Source of the DNA: Trochalopteron elliotii
Taxonomy: Eukaryota; Chordata; Aves; Passeriformes; Leiothrichidae
Direction of reading: 5' to 3'
Length of the DNA stretch: 64,000 nt
NCBI GenBank assembly: GCA_024734555.1
Contig: JANPWX010000478.1
Span: 18,751-82,750, forward strand
Both the position numbers and the translations under genes were made by a program. Shown here piece by piece: positions 25,629 through 53,440 of this stretch. The notes beneath the pieces were generated by a model, which did not search any database, was not told where the DNA came from, and was given only the letters and a program-made list of their open reading frames with translations. Numbering within the stretch: position 1 is the first letter of the stretch; every line of letters begins with the position of its first letter.

Positions 25629-25636
25629 AGTACTTT

Positions 25637-25757
25637 AATGGTGGTGGGGGTTTTGTTTGTTTGGAGTTTTTTGTTTTTCTTTTGGTTCGGGCTTTTGTTT
25701 TGTTTTGGGGTTTTTTTTTTGTTGGTTTTTTGTTTGTTTGTTTGTTTTTGGTCTGGC
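25637..25757. repeat. G/T-only low-complexity tract
   Basis: Nearly all G and T on the plus strand (tttgttttg patterns). It is the strand complement in style of the A/C tract at 31617-31797. Confidence 0.8.
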
Positions 25758-25759
25758 AA

Positions 25760-27615
25760 TATAGGAATCTTCCTTCAGAAAATGCCAGTTTTGCAAGAAA
25801 TGGTTTTTATCTGTGAAGGAATGAGATTGTGACATAAAGATCCTTGCTATCTCCAAAAACTGGAGTTGAAATTCAACATTTAAAATGGATTGTTGTGAAA
25901 AGAGGGATAAAAAGCTTTTTTAAGGAAATACAGTGATTTAAGGAAGTGCAGGGAACAGGGATGAGTCCATCACATCCAACTGTAAAAGGAGATTTCCCGC
26001 ATTTCAGATTTTCAGGGATCAGGTAACTTCATCCCTGTCATGAAAAAAGCCCTGTGAAATATTTTGTTCCAAACAGGTTTTCCACAGAAGTGTGAATTTT
26101 CACCAAGGAGAATTTTCCACAGCAACACTCAATTTTCAATTCAAACTAAATTTCATAACAGCAGTTGGGGAACCACCCTCAGTTGTTTTCCCTCTCCCCA
26201 GTGGTTTCCAGCTTGGACAATCAAAACATCACAGCCAAAAAAAAAAAAACCCAAATACTCTTTACTTTCCAGATGTATTGTTTGAAGAAACTCTCCAAAG
26301 GTTGCAAAGAAAGAAATTTTCCAAACCCAAAACCGTTTTTCTGTTGACAAAATCATTGCCAGGAGCTGAGAATTTCAAAGCAGCTCCACAAAGTAGTGGC
26401 ACCACCAGACTTTTCTCTGCAGAAACATCTCCCTCCTCCCCCAAGGGGATTTTCATGGTTCAGATCATGTTGTCCTGCTCTGTTTCCCCTCCTAACTCAA
26501 GGCAGGGCTGAGCCTCCTTTCCTTTCCTTTCCTTTCCTTTCCTTTCCTTTCCTTTCCTTTCCTTTCCTTTCCTTTCCTTTCCTTTCCTTTCCTTTCCTTT
26601 CCTTTCCTTTCCTTTCCTTTCCTTTCCTTTCCTTTCCTTTCCTTTCCTTTCCTTTCCTTCCCTCATCTGAACCTCATTTTCAAACCCTCAGCTCACCCAG
26701 TGCCCACAGGAGCCACCACAGCTCCTCCCCTGCCCTCAGCACCAGGGCCTTTCCTCTCTCTGAGCTTCTTCACTCTCTTACCCTGAACCCCCAAAACCAA
26801 ATCACTGCTCTGCCACACCTTGAGTCCAGCTCAGCTGGGGTTTATAATTTTTTTACCTTTATTTTAGCACTTCACTGAGTTAAGAAGGCATTATTTGTGT
26901 GTTGGGAGGGAAGTGCCACGACAGCATTTTCAGGGCAGAGCTGGCCTCAGTGCTCACCCACCCCAGCTGCCCAGAAGAATAGAGCCTGTCTGCAGCTCCT
27001 CAGCCCATCCTGCCAATTCCTGCAGGGCTTTAATAACATTTCATCCTAAATGAAGCAAAACCCATCCTGTGGGAAAGGAAACCTCTGGAAGTTGCTGCCA
27101 TAGGGGAAAAGGAAACTCAGCCAGAACTGGAGAGGGACCTTCAACATTCACACAACTGGGAGAGGTGATCTGGGTTTGGGCTGCAGGGCTGATCCAGCAC
27201 TGAGCTGGGTTCCCTCTCCTGTGCTCTTGGAGGGGTTTGGGGTTGGGATGGATTTGCTGGCATGCACAGTCAGCTCAGGGTTTTGGCAGGACTCACCCCT
27301 GGGGAGTAGCTGGCCTGAGGGGCTGGAAAGCTCCCTGGTCCCTTCTGTCACGCCTGAGCCATTGTTTGAGGGCTGGCAGCAGCTCCTGGGACTAAACCAC
27401 TGTGCCATCTGCTGTGTCACCCCGGGGCTGGGCTGTGCCACCACTTTACTCCATGGTTACTCACTGGAGGATGATTCCCTCCCAGCCCTGGACAGGGAAT
27501 GGGGCAGCACAAGAGCCCTGTGGCTCCCTGACTGCAGCAGCTTTGGGAGCAGAGGGGTTTTCACTGGGTTATTCCTTCCCACAGGAGTCCCAGAGAGTCC
27601 CCATTGCCATTCCCC
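25760..27615. other. Spacer, no gene seen
   Basis: Apart from the TTTCC microsatellite there is nothing I can assign. Open frames here have no recognisable domain. Confidence 0.35.
26515..26665. repeat. (TTTCC)n microsatellite
   Basis: About 30 uninterrupted copies of the pentamer CCTTT, ending in a single TTCC variant. The lack of interruptions suggests a young, probably polymorphic array. Confidence 0.98.
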
Positions 27616-27619
27616 AGCA

Positions 27620-27868
27620 GAAGGTGTAGATTTGGGGAGACAGGAATGAAGGGGCTGCAGGAAGGGGCACAGACAATGTCAGGGTGGGAAGGCCCTGGCA
27701 CAGGGTGCCCAGAGCAGCTGTGGACCCCTGGCAGTGCCCAAGGCCAGGTTGGACAGGGCTTGGAGCACCCTGGGATAGGGGAAGGTGTCCCTGCCCATGG
27801 CAAGAGGTGGAATGGGATGAGCTTTGAGGTCCTTCCAACCCAAACCATTCCATGATTCCATAATAAAC
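27620..27868 (+). repeat. CR1 LINE 3' fragment
   Basis: Sense CR1 tail ending 'aaccattccatgattccat'. Confidence 0.85.
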
Positions 27869-27869
27869 T

Positions 27870-29630
27870 TGTCCAGGCCCAGTGCCACCAGAGGCTCAGC
27901 TCTGTCCCTGTGTGCAGGACACTCAGCCCTGGGTGACTTCAGCCACACAAAACCTTTCCTACAACACCAGGACACACCTGACAATTCCCAGGCACCCCAG
28001 GGCTGTCATTCTCCACTCTGAAGGCTCCAACACAAAAATACCAGAAGGGAAAATGAGGATTAAATCTGCCCTAAGTCACATTGTCCTTTGGAAACTGCTC
28101 AAAGGGAACATTGACATCCTCCTTCCATTGACTTGCTGGGAAGAATGACCTCCACAAATTCCCATCACTTCATCCCCTCTTCATTTAACTCTGCCTGTGA
28201 ATCTGATTTTCCCTTACACTGGTTTTCCTGAGCCTGGGGCTGTGTTGAGGCATCTTGATCCATCTTGGTCCCAGGGACAAAGGGATAACTGTGGAAGGAG
28301 TGTCCTCCTCCAGCAGTGTGAGCTCCCATTTCCATCCTGTCCAGCTGGATTTCTCCATCCTCTCATGGGCTCTGTCTGATCCCTGAGGGCAAAACTGGTT
28401 GGATGTGGAGGTAAATGTGACCCATTTCAGAGGAATGGCCTTTGCCTGTTCTATTACCAGAGAAAAAAAGTCAAAAATCCAAAAGTCCTAATGAAAAAAC
28501 AGGAATTCTTGATCAGGGGAAGCTACAATTAAATCCTTGATTTAGAAAAACAAATTAAGGAAACAGAGGAGAGATTTTTTGGTTCATATCTAAAATTAAA
28601 ATAAGAGAGATAAACCAGATGATTTGACATGAAATCAGAACTAAACATGACAAGGTAAAATTCAATACCCCTTTAACTCCTGGTTCCTGTAGATTATACT
28701 TGGAATATCCTCAGAAATATTCCCCGTGCTGAGGCTCCACTGCCCTTTGCTCAATTCCCTGCTCTGTCTGTGAATAGATTTTTATATTCTACCCCAAAAA
28801 TTCCTCCTTTCGTTCCACTTTCATTACCTGAGCCCGTGTCATTATTTCTGCTCTTACTTAGCAGCTGCTCTGCTGCTTCCCCACCTTTGCTGTGTCTTTG
28901 CAGCTCCTCCCAGTGTCAGTTCAGTTGTGATTTTTCTGACTGTGCCAGCACAGCTCTGGGGTGTTAAACAGGCTGCCCTAAATAGCAGCTCTCAGCCTTC
29001 TGTACAGTATTTTTCCCTCTTTGCTGAGTCTTTGCCTGCTTCACATTTGGGAAAATGGGTGCTGAATTTGGGGATCTGCTGGCAGGATTTGACATCTGCC
29101 TTCCTGTGTCTGTTTTTAACCCAGTTTTGGTACATCAAGCACTTTTTCCGTCCTTTTTTCTTTTCTTCGTTAAAGCAAAAACACATAAAAGAAAATACTT
29201 TCCCCTTTTCCACTGGTTGCTTTATCCTTTATTAATCATTGCAACCACTTTTTTCCAATCAGTATTTTCATTTTGCTTTTTAAATTGATTGATATCTACC
29301 ATTTAAATTTTCAATTTAAAAAGCTGGAGCAAGATAAGAGATTTTGTGATTCCCTTATTTCTGTGATTCCCTTATATTTTTACCACAGACACCTTGAGTT
29401 CCTTCCTGAAGGTGTCTCTTGCACAGGTGCTTCTTAATAGCAAATAAAATCATTTTCTCTGAGATTTGCTACAGTAGAGCAAAATGTGCTGAACCCTGCA
29501 AATTAATGAATATTTATTTTACATCGAGGCATTGCTGTGCAGCAAAAAAAGGCAAATTCCCAAAGGATTAACTGTGTATTTCTGGAATCACAGCTCTGGG
29601 AGCAAGAAAGGCAGAGGGATAAATCAGGGG
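27870..29630. other. Spacer, no gene seen
   Basis: No exon, RNA gene or repeat boundary identified. Confidence 0.35.
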
Positions 29631-29633
29631 ATC

Positions 29634-29965
29634 ACAGAATTCCACACAGAATCATGGAATTAAGGTTGGAAAAGACCTTTAAGATCATCAACTCCAACCA
29701 TCAACCCCACAGCACCATGGTCACCACTAATCCGTGTCCCCAAGTGCCACACTCAGAAGGTTCATTGAGCACTTCCAGGGATGGTGACTCCACCACTGTC
29801 CTGGGCAGCCCCTTCCAATGCTGACCACCCCTTCCATGAGGAAATTCCACTCAATATCCAATCTAAACCTCCCCTGGAGCAGCTTGAGGCTGTTTCCTCT
29901 CATCCTGTCCTTTTTGCCCCGGGAGAAGATAAGGAGATACCAACCCCCACCTCAGATGCTTCTCA
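29634..29965 (-). repeat. CR1 LINE 3' fragment, divergent subfamily
   Basis: Antisense tail 'agaatcatggaattaagg' followed by 'ttggaaaagacctttaag', a different CR1 subfamily from the commoner copies here. About 330 nt are retained. Confidence 0.8.
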
Positions 29966-30616
29966 CCTCAACAGGATTTTTCATTCTTTTTAGGTCAAGG
30001 GCTGTTGACTATTTGTCCTTCCAGTCTGTTTCCCAAAATTCACTGGCACAGGGCCAAAATCCTGCCCAGGATGATGTGGATTTTGTAGATCTGGGGAAGG
30101 AGCTGCTCCACCACATCTCTGTTTCCATCATGCCAAAGGATGTGGGAAGTGTCACATCCCTGCCAGGACCGTGCTCTACACCCACTCCCTGACCCCAGGA
30201 ATAAGTGACTTGGGTTGGGCAGGAAATCTCCAACAGAAGAGTTTTCCACCTGAGAATGCTGACGAGGCCCAACTGAAGAGTTCTGGGGAAAGGTTTTTAT
30301 TCCATCAGAACTTTCAGTGGAAACAAAGCAAGGCCTGGCCAGTCCTCTCTCAGTTGGGCCCTCAAACCAGCTCAACCCCCTGCCCACACAGCCCTGGGCT
30401 CCCTGGAGCTGTGGTCACAGCATTTCCCAGCTGATGGATGAGCCAGGGCAGCAAAGAGAAGCAGTTCCTTCAGCAATGACTTTGTAGACTAATTTAATTA
30501 ATTGATTTTATAGCAAAATGTATTTACTGAAGGCGTTTTTTAACCTGTTGACACCCAGTTATTTTTCTGCTCAGTTTGAGGGCTCCTCACCATGGCCCAG
30601 AGCCACAAGCCCAGGC

Positions 30617-30705
30617 TGGAGGTCAGAGGAGGGAGAGTTGAAGGTCAGAGGAGGGAGAGTTGAAGGTCACAAGTAGGGAAATTTGGAGGTCACAGGAGGG
30701 AGAGC
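30617..30705. repeat. 23-bp tandem repeat
   Basis: About four imperfect copies of GAAGGTCAGAGGAGGGAGAG, in purine-rich orientation. Confidence 0.85.
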
Positions 30706-31080
30706 CCAGAAGTGGAGGAGAGAAGGAGGATGGGACCCAAGGGGACCTCAGATGAAGAGCCGGATTTCTGAGTACCCACAAATCATCCAGGTTGTAAGAA
30801 CAAGGCCCCAAAAGTGCCACCAGAGCAGAGCAGAGGCCTTGGGGAGACCAGGGGACACCAGGCACTGTCCCCTGGACACATGTCCCAGTGGCCCAAGCTC
30901 ATGGGTGATGGCCACATGAACCAGTCCAGGGAATCAGCTGCCGAAGCCACTCTCACTGCCTCTGCTGGCTGGTGGCAGTTAGGGACAAGAATAGCCTCTC
31001 TTTGTGACTGGGTGTCATTGAGGGTCTCTGCACCTCTGGGCTCACTGCAGGACCTGCCAGCAGTGTCCCAGTGCCTGTCC

Positions 31081-31197
31081 CCACCCTACAGGGTGCTCCT
31101 GTCCCCACCCTACAGGGTGCTCCTGTCCTCACATGGGGNCACCCTACAGGGTGCTCCTGTCCCCACCCTACAGGGTGCTCCTGTCCTCACATGGGGA
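31081..31197. repeat. 24-bp repeat duplicated across a single-N join
   Basis: A block of about 57 nt (two 24-bp units plus 'cctcacatgggg') appears identically on each side of the N at 31139. Exact duplication at a join is a common sign of unmerged contig ends. Confidence 0.8.
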
Positions 31198-31616
31198 TCT
31201 CTGGAAGTTGGAAGAGATGAGTGAAGATGGATTTCCTATCTCCATCATGCTGGAAGGGTCCCATAAGGATCCGTACCAGCACCTCTCTTCTTTTCCAAGG
31301 TTTCTGTTGTTGATTAAAAAACCAAAGCAATCCACCTGAAGGATTTCTGAAGGATGTTTTCCAAGCTGTTCCTGGCTTTTTCCCTTCTCCCATTGGGCTG
31401 CGCCGTCCCTGACCAGCAGTGAAATGTCTGACAACCAGGAAGGCCAAAAATACACCTCCAAATCTCACATTTCTTCATGGAATTCAGGTGAATCACTGGT
31501 CCTACACTGTCCCCTCCTCTCCCTCCATGACAGGAGAATGGGGATTTTTCTTCTTTTCTGAAGAAAATGCACATGAAGGACAGAGATTTCTCACAGGGAA
31601 AACCAGAATAAAATAC

Positions 31617-31797
31617 TAAAAACAAGCAAACAAACAAACAACCCCCCCCAACAAAACAAACCCCAAAACAAACCAACCAACCAAACCTCAAACCAAAACA
31701 AAAACAAAAAACCAACCAAAAACACAAACAAACAAAAAACAAAACAAAAACCCCACAAAAACAAAAACAAAACCACGAAAAAAAAAGAGAGAAAAGA
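31617..31797. repeat. A/C-only low-complexity tract
   Basis: About 180 nt nearly free of G and T (caaacaaac patterns with C runs). Confidence 0.85.
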
Positions 31798-32069
31798 AGA
31801 AAAGACCTTTTGACTGAGTCCAATTCTTGTCTGTTCCACCAGATTTCCTGATGGCAAACAAAGTAATTTCCTCCTGCTGTGAGAAAAGGTGATTTTCCCC
31901 AGGCCTTGGGTATTTGTTAATACCTAAATTATCCTCACCATCTGCACTCCTCTTGTCAGAGAAACCTCTAATTTTGCACCTCAGTTTGCATCTTCCAGGC
32001 TGTGACACGTCCTTTTTTTCTGCCTGGGTCCGTGGCAGAAATCTTTGCAATTTGATTTGGCTAATTAGA

Positions 32070-32560
32070 ATCCTGGAGTGGTTTGGGTTGGAAGGATCCT
32101 TAAATCCCATCTCATTCCACTCCTCCATGGCAGGGACACCTTCCACTGTCCCAGGCTGCTCCAAGCCCAGTCCAGCCTGGCCTTGGACACTGCCAGGAAT
32201 CCAGGGGCAGCCGCAGCTGCTCTAGAAAATCCATTCCAGGGCCTGCCCACCCTCACACGGAGGAATTCCTTCCCACTAGCCCATCTAAATTTCCCCTCTT
32301 CCAGTTTAATCCCACTCCCCTTGTCCTGACACTCCAGTTCCTGATGCAGAATCCCATTCTGGCTTCCCTGGAGCCCCTTCATGTCCTGGGAGGGGTCTGT
32401 GTTCTCCACACAACCTTCACTTCTCCCTGTGAACACCACCCAGAGGTGCTCTGTCCCCTTGTCAGCTTTGTGGCCTCCTCTGGGCTCGTTCCAAGGACAG
32501 TTCCATGTCCTTCTCATGCTGGGAGCACCAGAACTGTGCACAGAATTCCAGGTGGGATCT
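32070..32560 (-). repeat. CR1 LINE 3' fragment
   Basis: Antisense CR1 tail ('tggagtggtttgggttgg') with nearly 500 nt retained. Confidence 0.85.
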
Positions 32561-32599
32561 CTGGCAGCAGAGCAGGGGTGGCCATGGCTCCATGGATGC

Positions 32600-34935
32600 A
32601 CTGGTTGTGCTGGGTGTGGTTTGAGTGCTCTGAGCTGGGAAAGCCTTGGAATATAAAAAGGAGGCATCACATGTGGGGGGAAAGAAAAACAAACAAAGGT
32701 GGGTGGGAGCTTTTCTTCCAGAGCCCTGACAACCCCTGAGAAGTCAGAGCCTTCCCTGCCTCACGTCCTGCTGATGGATTTAGGAACAAGATGATCTCCT
32801 GTCATGCAGGGAGAGGAGGGGACAGTGTAGGATCAGAGGTTCACCTGAATTCCGTGGAGAAATGTCAGATTTGGAAGTGTGTTTTTGGCAGGCCCAAAAC
32901 TCTCTGTGCCTTCATGGTTGCCTGACATTTCACTGCTGGCCAAGGAAGGAACAGCCCAGTGGGAGAAGGGAAAATACCTTGGAAAATCTCCTTTTCCCTG
33001 GCTTCAGGGAATTCCTCAGGGCTCTGAAACAGAGGTCAGGGAACCCAGAGCTGTTTTTGGTCCTGTTTTTGTGCTGCTGAACAAAACCTGAGAGGGATGA
33101 AAAGGTCACTTTGTCCTTGTGCTGTGTGCAAGTGATAACCAGGGGTGTGCTGGTGATAAGAGAGGTTGGGATGAGCCAGATCAGGCTGGGGGATCTGTTG
33201 AGGTGTCACAGTGATGATCAGATGAGTACCAGCACTGTCACCTTATCACTGTGGGTGCTCAGAAGGTGAAGGTCATCCCTTCCCTCGCAACACGGAGAGT
33301 GGAAAATTCCAAAGAGCCTGAAAGGTTTGGGTAGAACAGAGGGAGGTGAATGAGTGCAGGGAAGGAGGGAAGGAAGAAAAGAGAGGATTTGGGGAAGTTT
33401 CTGGAAGGGCTACCACAGAGCCCTGAGTCTCCAACTGCTCTCCAACTGCTGCCTTTATCAGTGACAAACTCTTATCCAAGCCCAGATCCCTGGGATCAGA
33501 CAGGGAAGGGGCTGCAGGTCCAGCAGGGTCTCTCACCTGCAGCAGGGAGAGAGGCAGGGCTGGATAAATCCCTGCTGTGGATGGGAGAGAGGAGAGGCTG
33601 CAGACCCTGGAGACCTGGAGTTGTTCCCACTGAGAGGGCTGAGTCCCTCTGGAATGGCAGAGTGGGGATGATCAGGGCCTCAGTTCTAAGGAAATTCCCT
33701 CGGGTGACTGTCAGACCCTGCACATCCCAAAAGCAGGAATCACAGATTCACAGGAGCCCTGTGACTTCAGGTCCTGCTCATCTCACTCCTTTTTCCCCTT
33801 CCAGTGACTCCTGATATTTTCCAATGCACTTGGAACAGACAGATTCCAACCCAAATCAGCCCCAGCCCAGGCAGGATAAACCCTTTCCCTTGGTCCTCTG
33901 GCATAATCCTAAGGGATTTATGTCCTGCCTGTCGGGGTGTGGATACACACACTCAAAACTGTCTCCAACTAAAGCAGAAGTTTCTCTGGGAATACTTCTC
34001 TGGTGCTTTCCGTCCCTGTTTGGAAAAAAAATATAGCAGCATGTAGTTAACCGAAAATTTATTGCAAGAAACCATTTCAAACCAGAAAATGGATTTGTTT
34101 TGAAAACAAAGTCTAAACAAAATGTTTTGGCAGCGGCTCTCAAGGAGAAAACACATTGAACCTTCTCTTTTCCAGCTAAAGAGCTGCTTGCTCTGGGAGG
34201 AAAACATGACAGAGAGGAGAATTTTTTCCTGCACTAAGTGACAGAACAAACAGGAACAAGGCAGGTTCTCCTGGATACCTGTTTTCCTCTCTGCTGGGAG
34301 GGGTCATATACCCAGAGTTCAACATTCAGGACAAGTTGATGGGGTTGAGAGAGAAAATGCCCCATGGAGGGTTGGTGTCTCTGGAGGCTTCTGTCTAAGC
34401 ACAGAAATTTAGGACTTGTTTTTCCTCAAATCTGGCTCAGTGACTGCTGGGACCGAGATTAATTCAGATGTCGATAAGGTTAATTACCTGAGTGCTCCCC
34501 AGAACTTCGTTTTTAGCCCAAATCTCCGCTCTCACCGAGGGGGTTTTGGCTGTGCCCTGGCCTGAGGCTGTTTGTTTTCCCCCAGGACAAGGTGCTGCTC
34601 TGTGGCTTTAACTACCAGGAGATGGTGAGAGATAAATTCTTGTGTTCGCTGCATCGCAGGGCTCCCACCTCCAGCTTCCTCCGCTCCCCCAGCCTTCACA
34701 GCCTCTGTGTTCTCTGCAGCACAGCCCCACCACGGGCAATTCTGCACCGGGGGCAGCTGGGACCCACTGCAGACCCAGCTGAGCCTTTTCTTTTTGCAAG
34801 AAAACACGCAAAAAACCTTCCAGCTGCGCAGCAAAACCAGCCCAAAGATTGCCGGGTTGGGCAAGGAGAGCATCAAGGAGGGAAATTACATTGATTTTCT
34901 TGTCAGCCTGTGGGAAATGATAAAATATTTAAAAT
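32600..34935. other. Spacer, no gene seen
   Basis: The segment 32785-32990 partly resembles the segment at 31370-31560 in inverted order of features ('gacatttcactgctggcca' versus 'gaccagcagtgaaatgtctg'), so an unclassified repeat family is probably present. No exon was found. Confidence 0.35.
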
Positions 34936-34940
34936 CGCTT

Positions 34941-35200
34941 TAAGTTAGTGGTTTTAATTACGTTTTAGTTAATTAATGGTGTTATGGGTTGTAGTGTGAG
35001 GTATAGGGTAGGTTTTTAGTTATTTTGTGGTGGCTTTTATTCTTCCGAGTACATAGCGTTTATTTTGGTGTGTTTGGGGTAGTGTAATATAATTAATTTG
35101 TTAGAGGTCTTTTTTATTTATTGTTTGTTATGTTATAGGAGTTTTATTTGTTTGGTTTGTTTGATTGTAGTATATGGTTTATAGTTATGGATGATTTGGA
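34941..35200. other. C-depleted, strand-asymmetric tract
   Basis: My hand count gives about 8 C against 68 G in 260 nt on the plus strand, with T well above A. Flanking sequence is not skewed. The tract directly precedes an AT-rich segment and an LTR-like element, so it may be part of an edited retroelement. Confidence 0.7.
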
Positions 35201-35204
35201 TTAT

Positions 35205-35345
35205 CCAAATCATTATTATCCAAAATGTAAAATATTATAATTATATACAATATGTTATATAATATACATTATACGTATATTATATATTTTATATTATATA
35301 TTTTATTTTATATATTATAATATAGGATTATAAAATTTAAATTAT
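35205..35345. repeat. AT-rich low-complexity segment
   Basis: Almost pure A/T with many TATATA-type palindromes. Confidence 0.85.
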
Positions 35346-35384
35346 TAGCCAAAATATTATTAATTTAATGGATTATTATTTATG

Positions 35385-35712
35385 GATAAAAATGGATAAC
35401 AACCAATATATTAATTATAGACAATGTGTTATTCTTAAATTGCTTTTAGCATATAGCAAAGCTCCTTTTGTGGGAACACAGCCTGGAAAAATGACTAAAA
35501 CTGTAAAGTTTGTTGAGCTAACCTTGATATGCTGCAATGAACATTCACTGCTTTGTTTGCTAAAAATGTACAAAAAGGTGAGGAAGTTTTGGATCGGGGG
35601 CTGTGTGGAGGCTGGGATTTTGTCAGCCCCATCCACACCCTGAGCTGAGAATAAAGCAATTTTCTAACACTAAAAATGCAGCGTTGGAGGGTTCTCTTAC
35701 CCCAATGGGTTT
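35385..35712 (+). mobile_element. LTR-like element, family E copy 1
   Basis: Shares its full layout with the copy at 44905-45715: a 'caatatattaattata' block, 'tgtgttattctt', 'gaacacagcctggaaaaat', 'tggatcgggggctgtgtgg' and an AATAAA about 50 nt before the end. The AATAAA near the 3' side suggests a plus-oriented LTR. I found no clear target duplication, so the boundaries are approximate. Confidence 0.5.
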
Positions 35713-35801
35713 GGGGCTTTTGGCAACGAGCCTGAAGCAGTTTGCCAGCATTTCTCAAAGTTCAATGATCTGAGCCATGGGATGTTTAGAACATAGAATA
35801 G

Positions 35802-35807
35802 TTTATT
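35802..35807 (-). terminator. ZAP70: Candidate ZAP70 poly(A) signal
   Basis: AATAAA on the minus strand about 670 nt after the ZAP70 stop codon. It is plausible as the 3' end of the transcript but not proven. Confidence 0.35.
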
Positions 35808-36473
35808 TATAGAATGACCAGTTTTTAAGCTTGAAAAACAATATTTCATCAGCACAGAGGGGCCAGGTGGGATCCAGGAGGTGAGGGATTGGTCCTGGAA
35901 TTGTTTGGGAGCCACCTTGGAGGGCTGGGTGACACCTGCTCTGTGCTGGCCAGGGGTGCAGGGGGACAAACCAGTGGGACAAACCAGCTCTGTCCCATTG
36001 CTCCTCCCCATCCCAGCTGCAAACCAGCTGCTTCTTGCCCTAATCCAAGGGGAAAAGGACTTGGTGGCTCCCTTTGCTGTGTCCCACCCCATGCAAACCC
36101 CACCAGAAACGTGCACGTGGTGGTTTCCTGGGAAAGCATTGTTTGTTAAGGGATCTGGGAAAATCCAGGTTTTCTGGAGCCAACACAGTTCATCCTCAGT
36201 GAGCCTGGGAGGCACAAAGCTCTGGGATCCTGGGACAGCTTTGGAATTGGGGAAATCCAGCTCTGGAGTTGGGAAGGAGCTCTGCCAGTGTCTGTTCTCC
36301 TGGGCTGGGTCAGGCTGGAGGAGCTGGGAGGCACAGCTGGGTGTCCCTGTCTGTGGGGACACCACGTCCCCCACATCCTCAGTTCCTGACGAGCATTTGA
36401 GAGATTAAAGCAAAACTTCACAAAGAGCCTTTCCAGGTCCATACAGGGCAGGTGGAGGAGCAGAGAAGCAATC

Positions 36474-51834
<15,361 letters not shown>

Positions 51835-51896
51835 CTCCCCTGGGTGCTCACAGCCTGCTCAGAGAGAGATTTGTAGGCATCAGGCAGCTGCAGAGC

Positions 51897-52624
51897 TGTC
51901 GGAGTCCAGGGCATTCCTTTAGTTGCCCTGGAAGGTCACAGACCTCAGCAGACCCGAGAAAGAGAGTTTGAATCCTGAACAGAGGGGTTTGTCCAGGGGG
52001 GTTGCCTGGCACAAAGCCCAGAAAGACACAGGCTTTGATTTTAGTCCATGGAAGAAGCTTCTAACATTGAGAGAAGAATTACAAGTCACAAAGGTGTGAA
52101 AACAGTAGTGTAGCACTGCACAGGGTGGAAAATTTGGTAGTTTTGGGATTCATAGAATGGAGGTGAATAGGGGACAAGATGGAGATTTTAGGGCAGTGCC
52201 CTGGGTTCTTCTTGTTCTCCTTTGGCCTCCATCTTCTGCAGTGACATGGGCACAAAGTAGTGTAAGGAGATTGGGTCAAAGTAGAAATGACCTTTTTAGT
52301 ATAGATAATAGGCATTGGCACTGAATTGTAAATAACAGACACGTAACTATCTGTATAAGAGGCAGTGACCTCCCATCACGGGGGGAGTCACCTGTGTCCG
52401 AGCTGCTGTGAACATCTTGGCCAGGCACAGAGAAATTCGTAAGATACGAAATAATAAACACGTGAGAAAACAAGAAACACCAAGACCTTGAGCCTCCATT
52501 TCATTCTCGACTCGAGCTAAAAGGCTTTAGAGGGACAGAAAGCAGAAAAAGAACCAGCTCGAACCACCACCAGAACCACCACCTGAAATCTCGGGTCAGG
52601 AAGAAAACCAAAAAACCCGAGACA
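51897..52624 (+). mobile_element. Solo LTR, family C copy 2 with 4-bp TSD
   Basis: Starts TGTCGGAGTCC and ends CCGAGACA, flanked by GAGC (51893-51896 and 52625-52628). It is 728 bp long and alignable end to end with 39698-40424. It is antisense to ZAP70, beginning about 42 nt upstream of the acceptor-like site before the first coding exon. Confidence 0.88.
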
Positions 52625-52686
52625 GAGCATGTGGGAGAGCGAGTCAGATAGGCTTTCCCTTTCACAACAGGACACAAAACAAAGAT

Positions 52687-53063
52687 GCTTGACTCCAGTC
52701 AGGAGGCAGTAGAAATCAGAAGATTTATTTACAATCCATTTAGTCCTTTTATAACATGCTGCGCTGTTGCCCTCAGTTTTCTTGCTTGCAAGTGTTTGAA
52801 ATCTTGCGGTGCAGCTTCGAGAAAACAATGTGTATTTGTAGAAATTATCTATTGTTTAGGTATTTCTGCTCTGGGAGGAGAAATGTGATGGACGGTGATG
52901 TTCACCATCCAGGTCGAAGAGGTGGCAACCTGTGTAGCCAATCTCTTGACCTCTGTACAAATGTATATAAGTATTGGAGTCAGATAATTAAAATAGAAGG
53001 AAGAAAAGCTTTCCCTTGACCTGCTGCATCTGCCTCGTTCCTCGGGTCGTCCTGCGCCTGACA
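52687..53063 (+). mobile_element. LTR-like repeat F, first tandem copy
   Basis: About 377 bp starting 'tgcttgactccagtcagg'. It contains 'cttttataacatg', 'tctgctctgggaggagaaat' and 'gtattggagtcagataatta', and ends CCTGACAC. The next copy abuts it directly. Orientation is uncertain. Confidence 0.7.
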
Positions 53064-53440
53064 CACTTGACTCCAGTCAGGAGGCAGTAAACATCAGAAG
53101 GTTTTATTTACAATTCATTTAGCCTTTTTATAACATGCCGCACTGTTGCCCCTCAGTTTTCTTGCTTGCAAGTGTTTGAAATCTTGCAGTGCAGATTCTC
53201 ACGCAGCTTCAAGGAAACAATGTGTATTTTTAGAATTATCTATTGTTTACATATTTCTGCTCTGGGAGGAGAAATACGATTCATGGTGATGCTCACCATC
53301 CAGGTCAAAGAGGTGGCAACCTGTGTAACCAATCTCTTGACCTCTGTACAAATGTAAATAAAGTATTGGAGTCAGATAATTAAAAGAGAGAAGCTTTCCC
53401 TCGACCTGCTGTGCCTGCCTCGTTCTTCATGTGCCTGAAA
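53064..53440 (+). mobile_element. LTR-like repeat F, second tandem copy
   Basis: Same order of motifs as the first copy, with AATAAA in 'aatgtaaataaagtattgg' and one 13-nt insertion near 53195. The head-to-tail abutment without internal sequence is unusual for a solo LTR. Confidence 0.7.

Noticed and set aside
26396..26878. 160-residue open frame with FPFLS repeats
   Set aside because: It is a reading of the TTTCC microsatellite.
35697..36374. 225-residue minus-strand open frame next to the ZAP70 stop
   Set aside because: It lies in the ZAP70 3' UTR and flank, lacks any recognisable domain and crosses the family E element edge.
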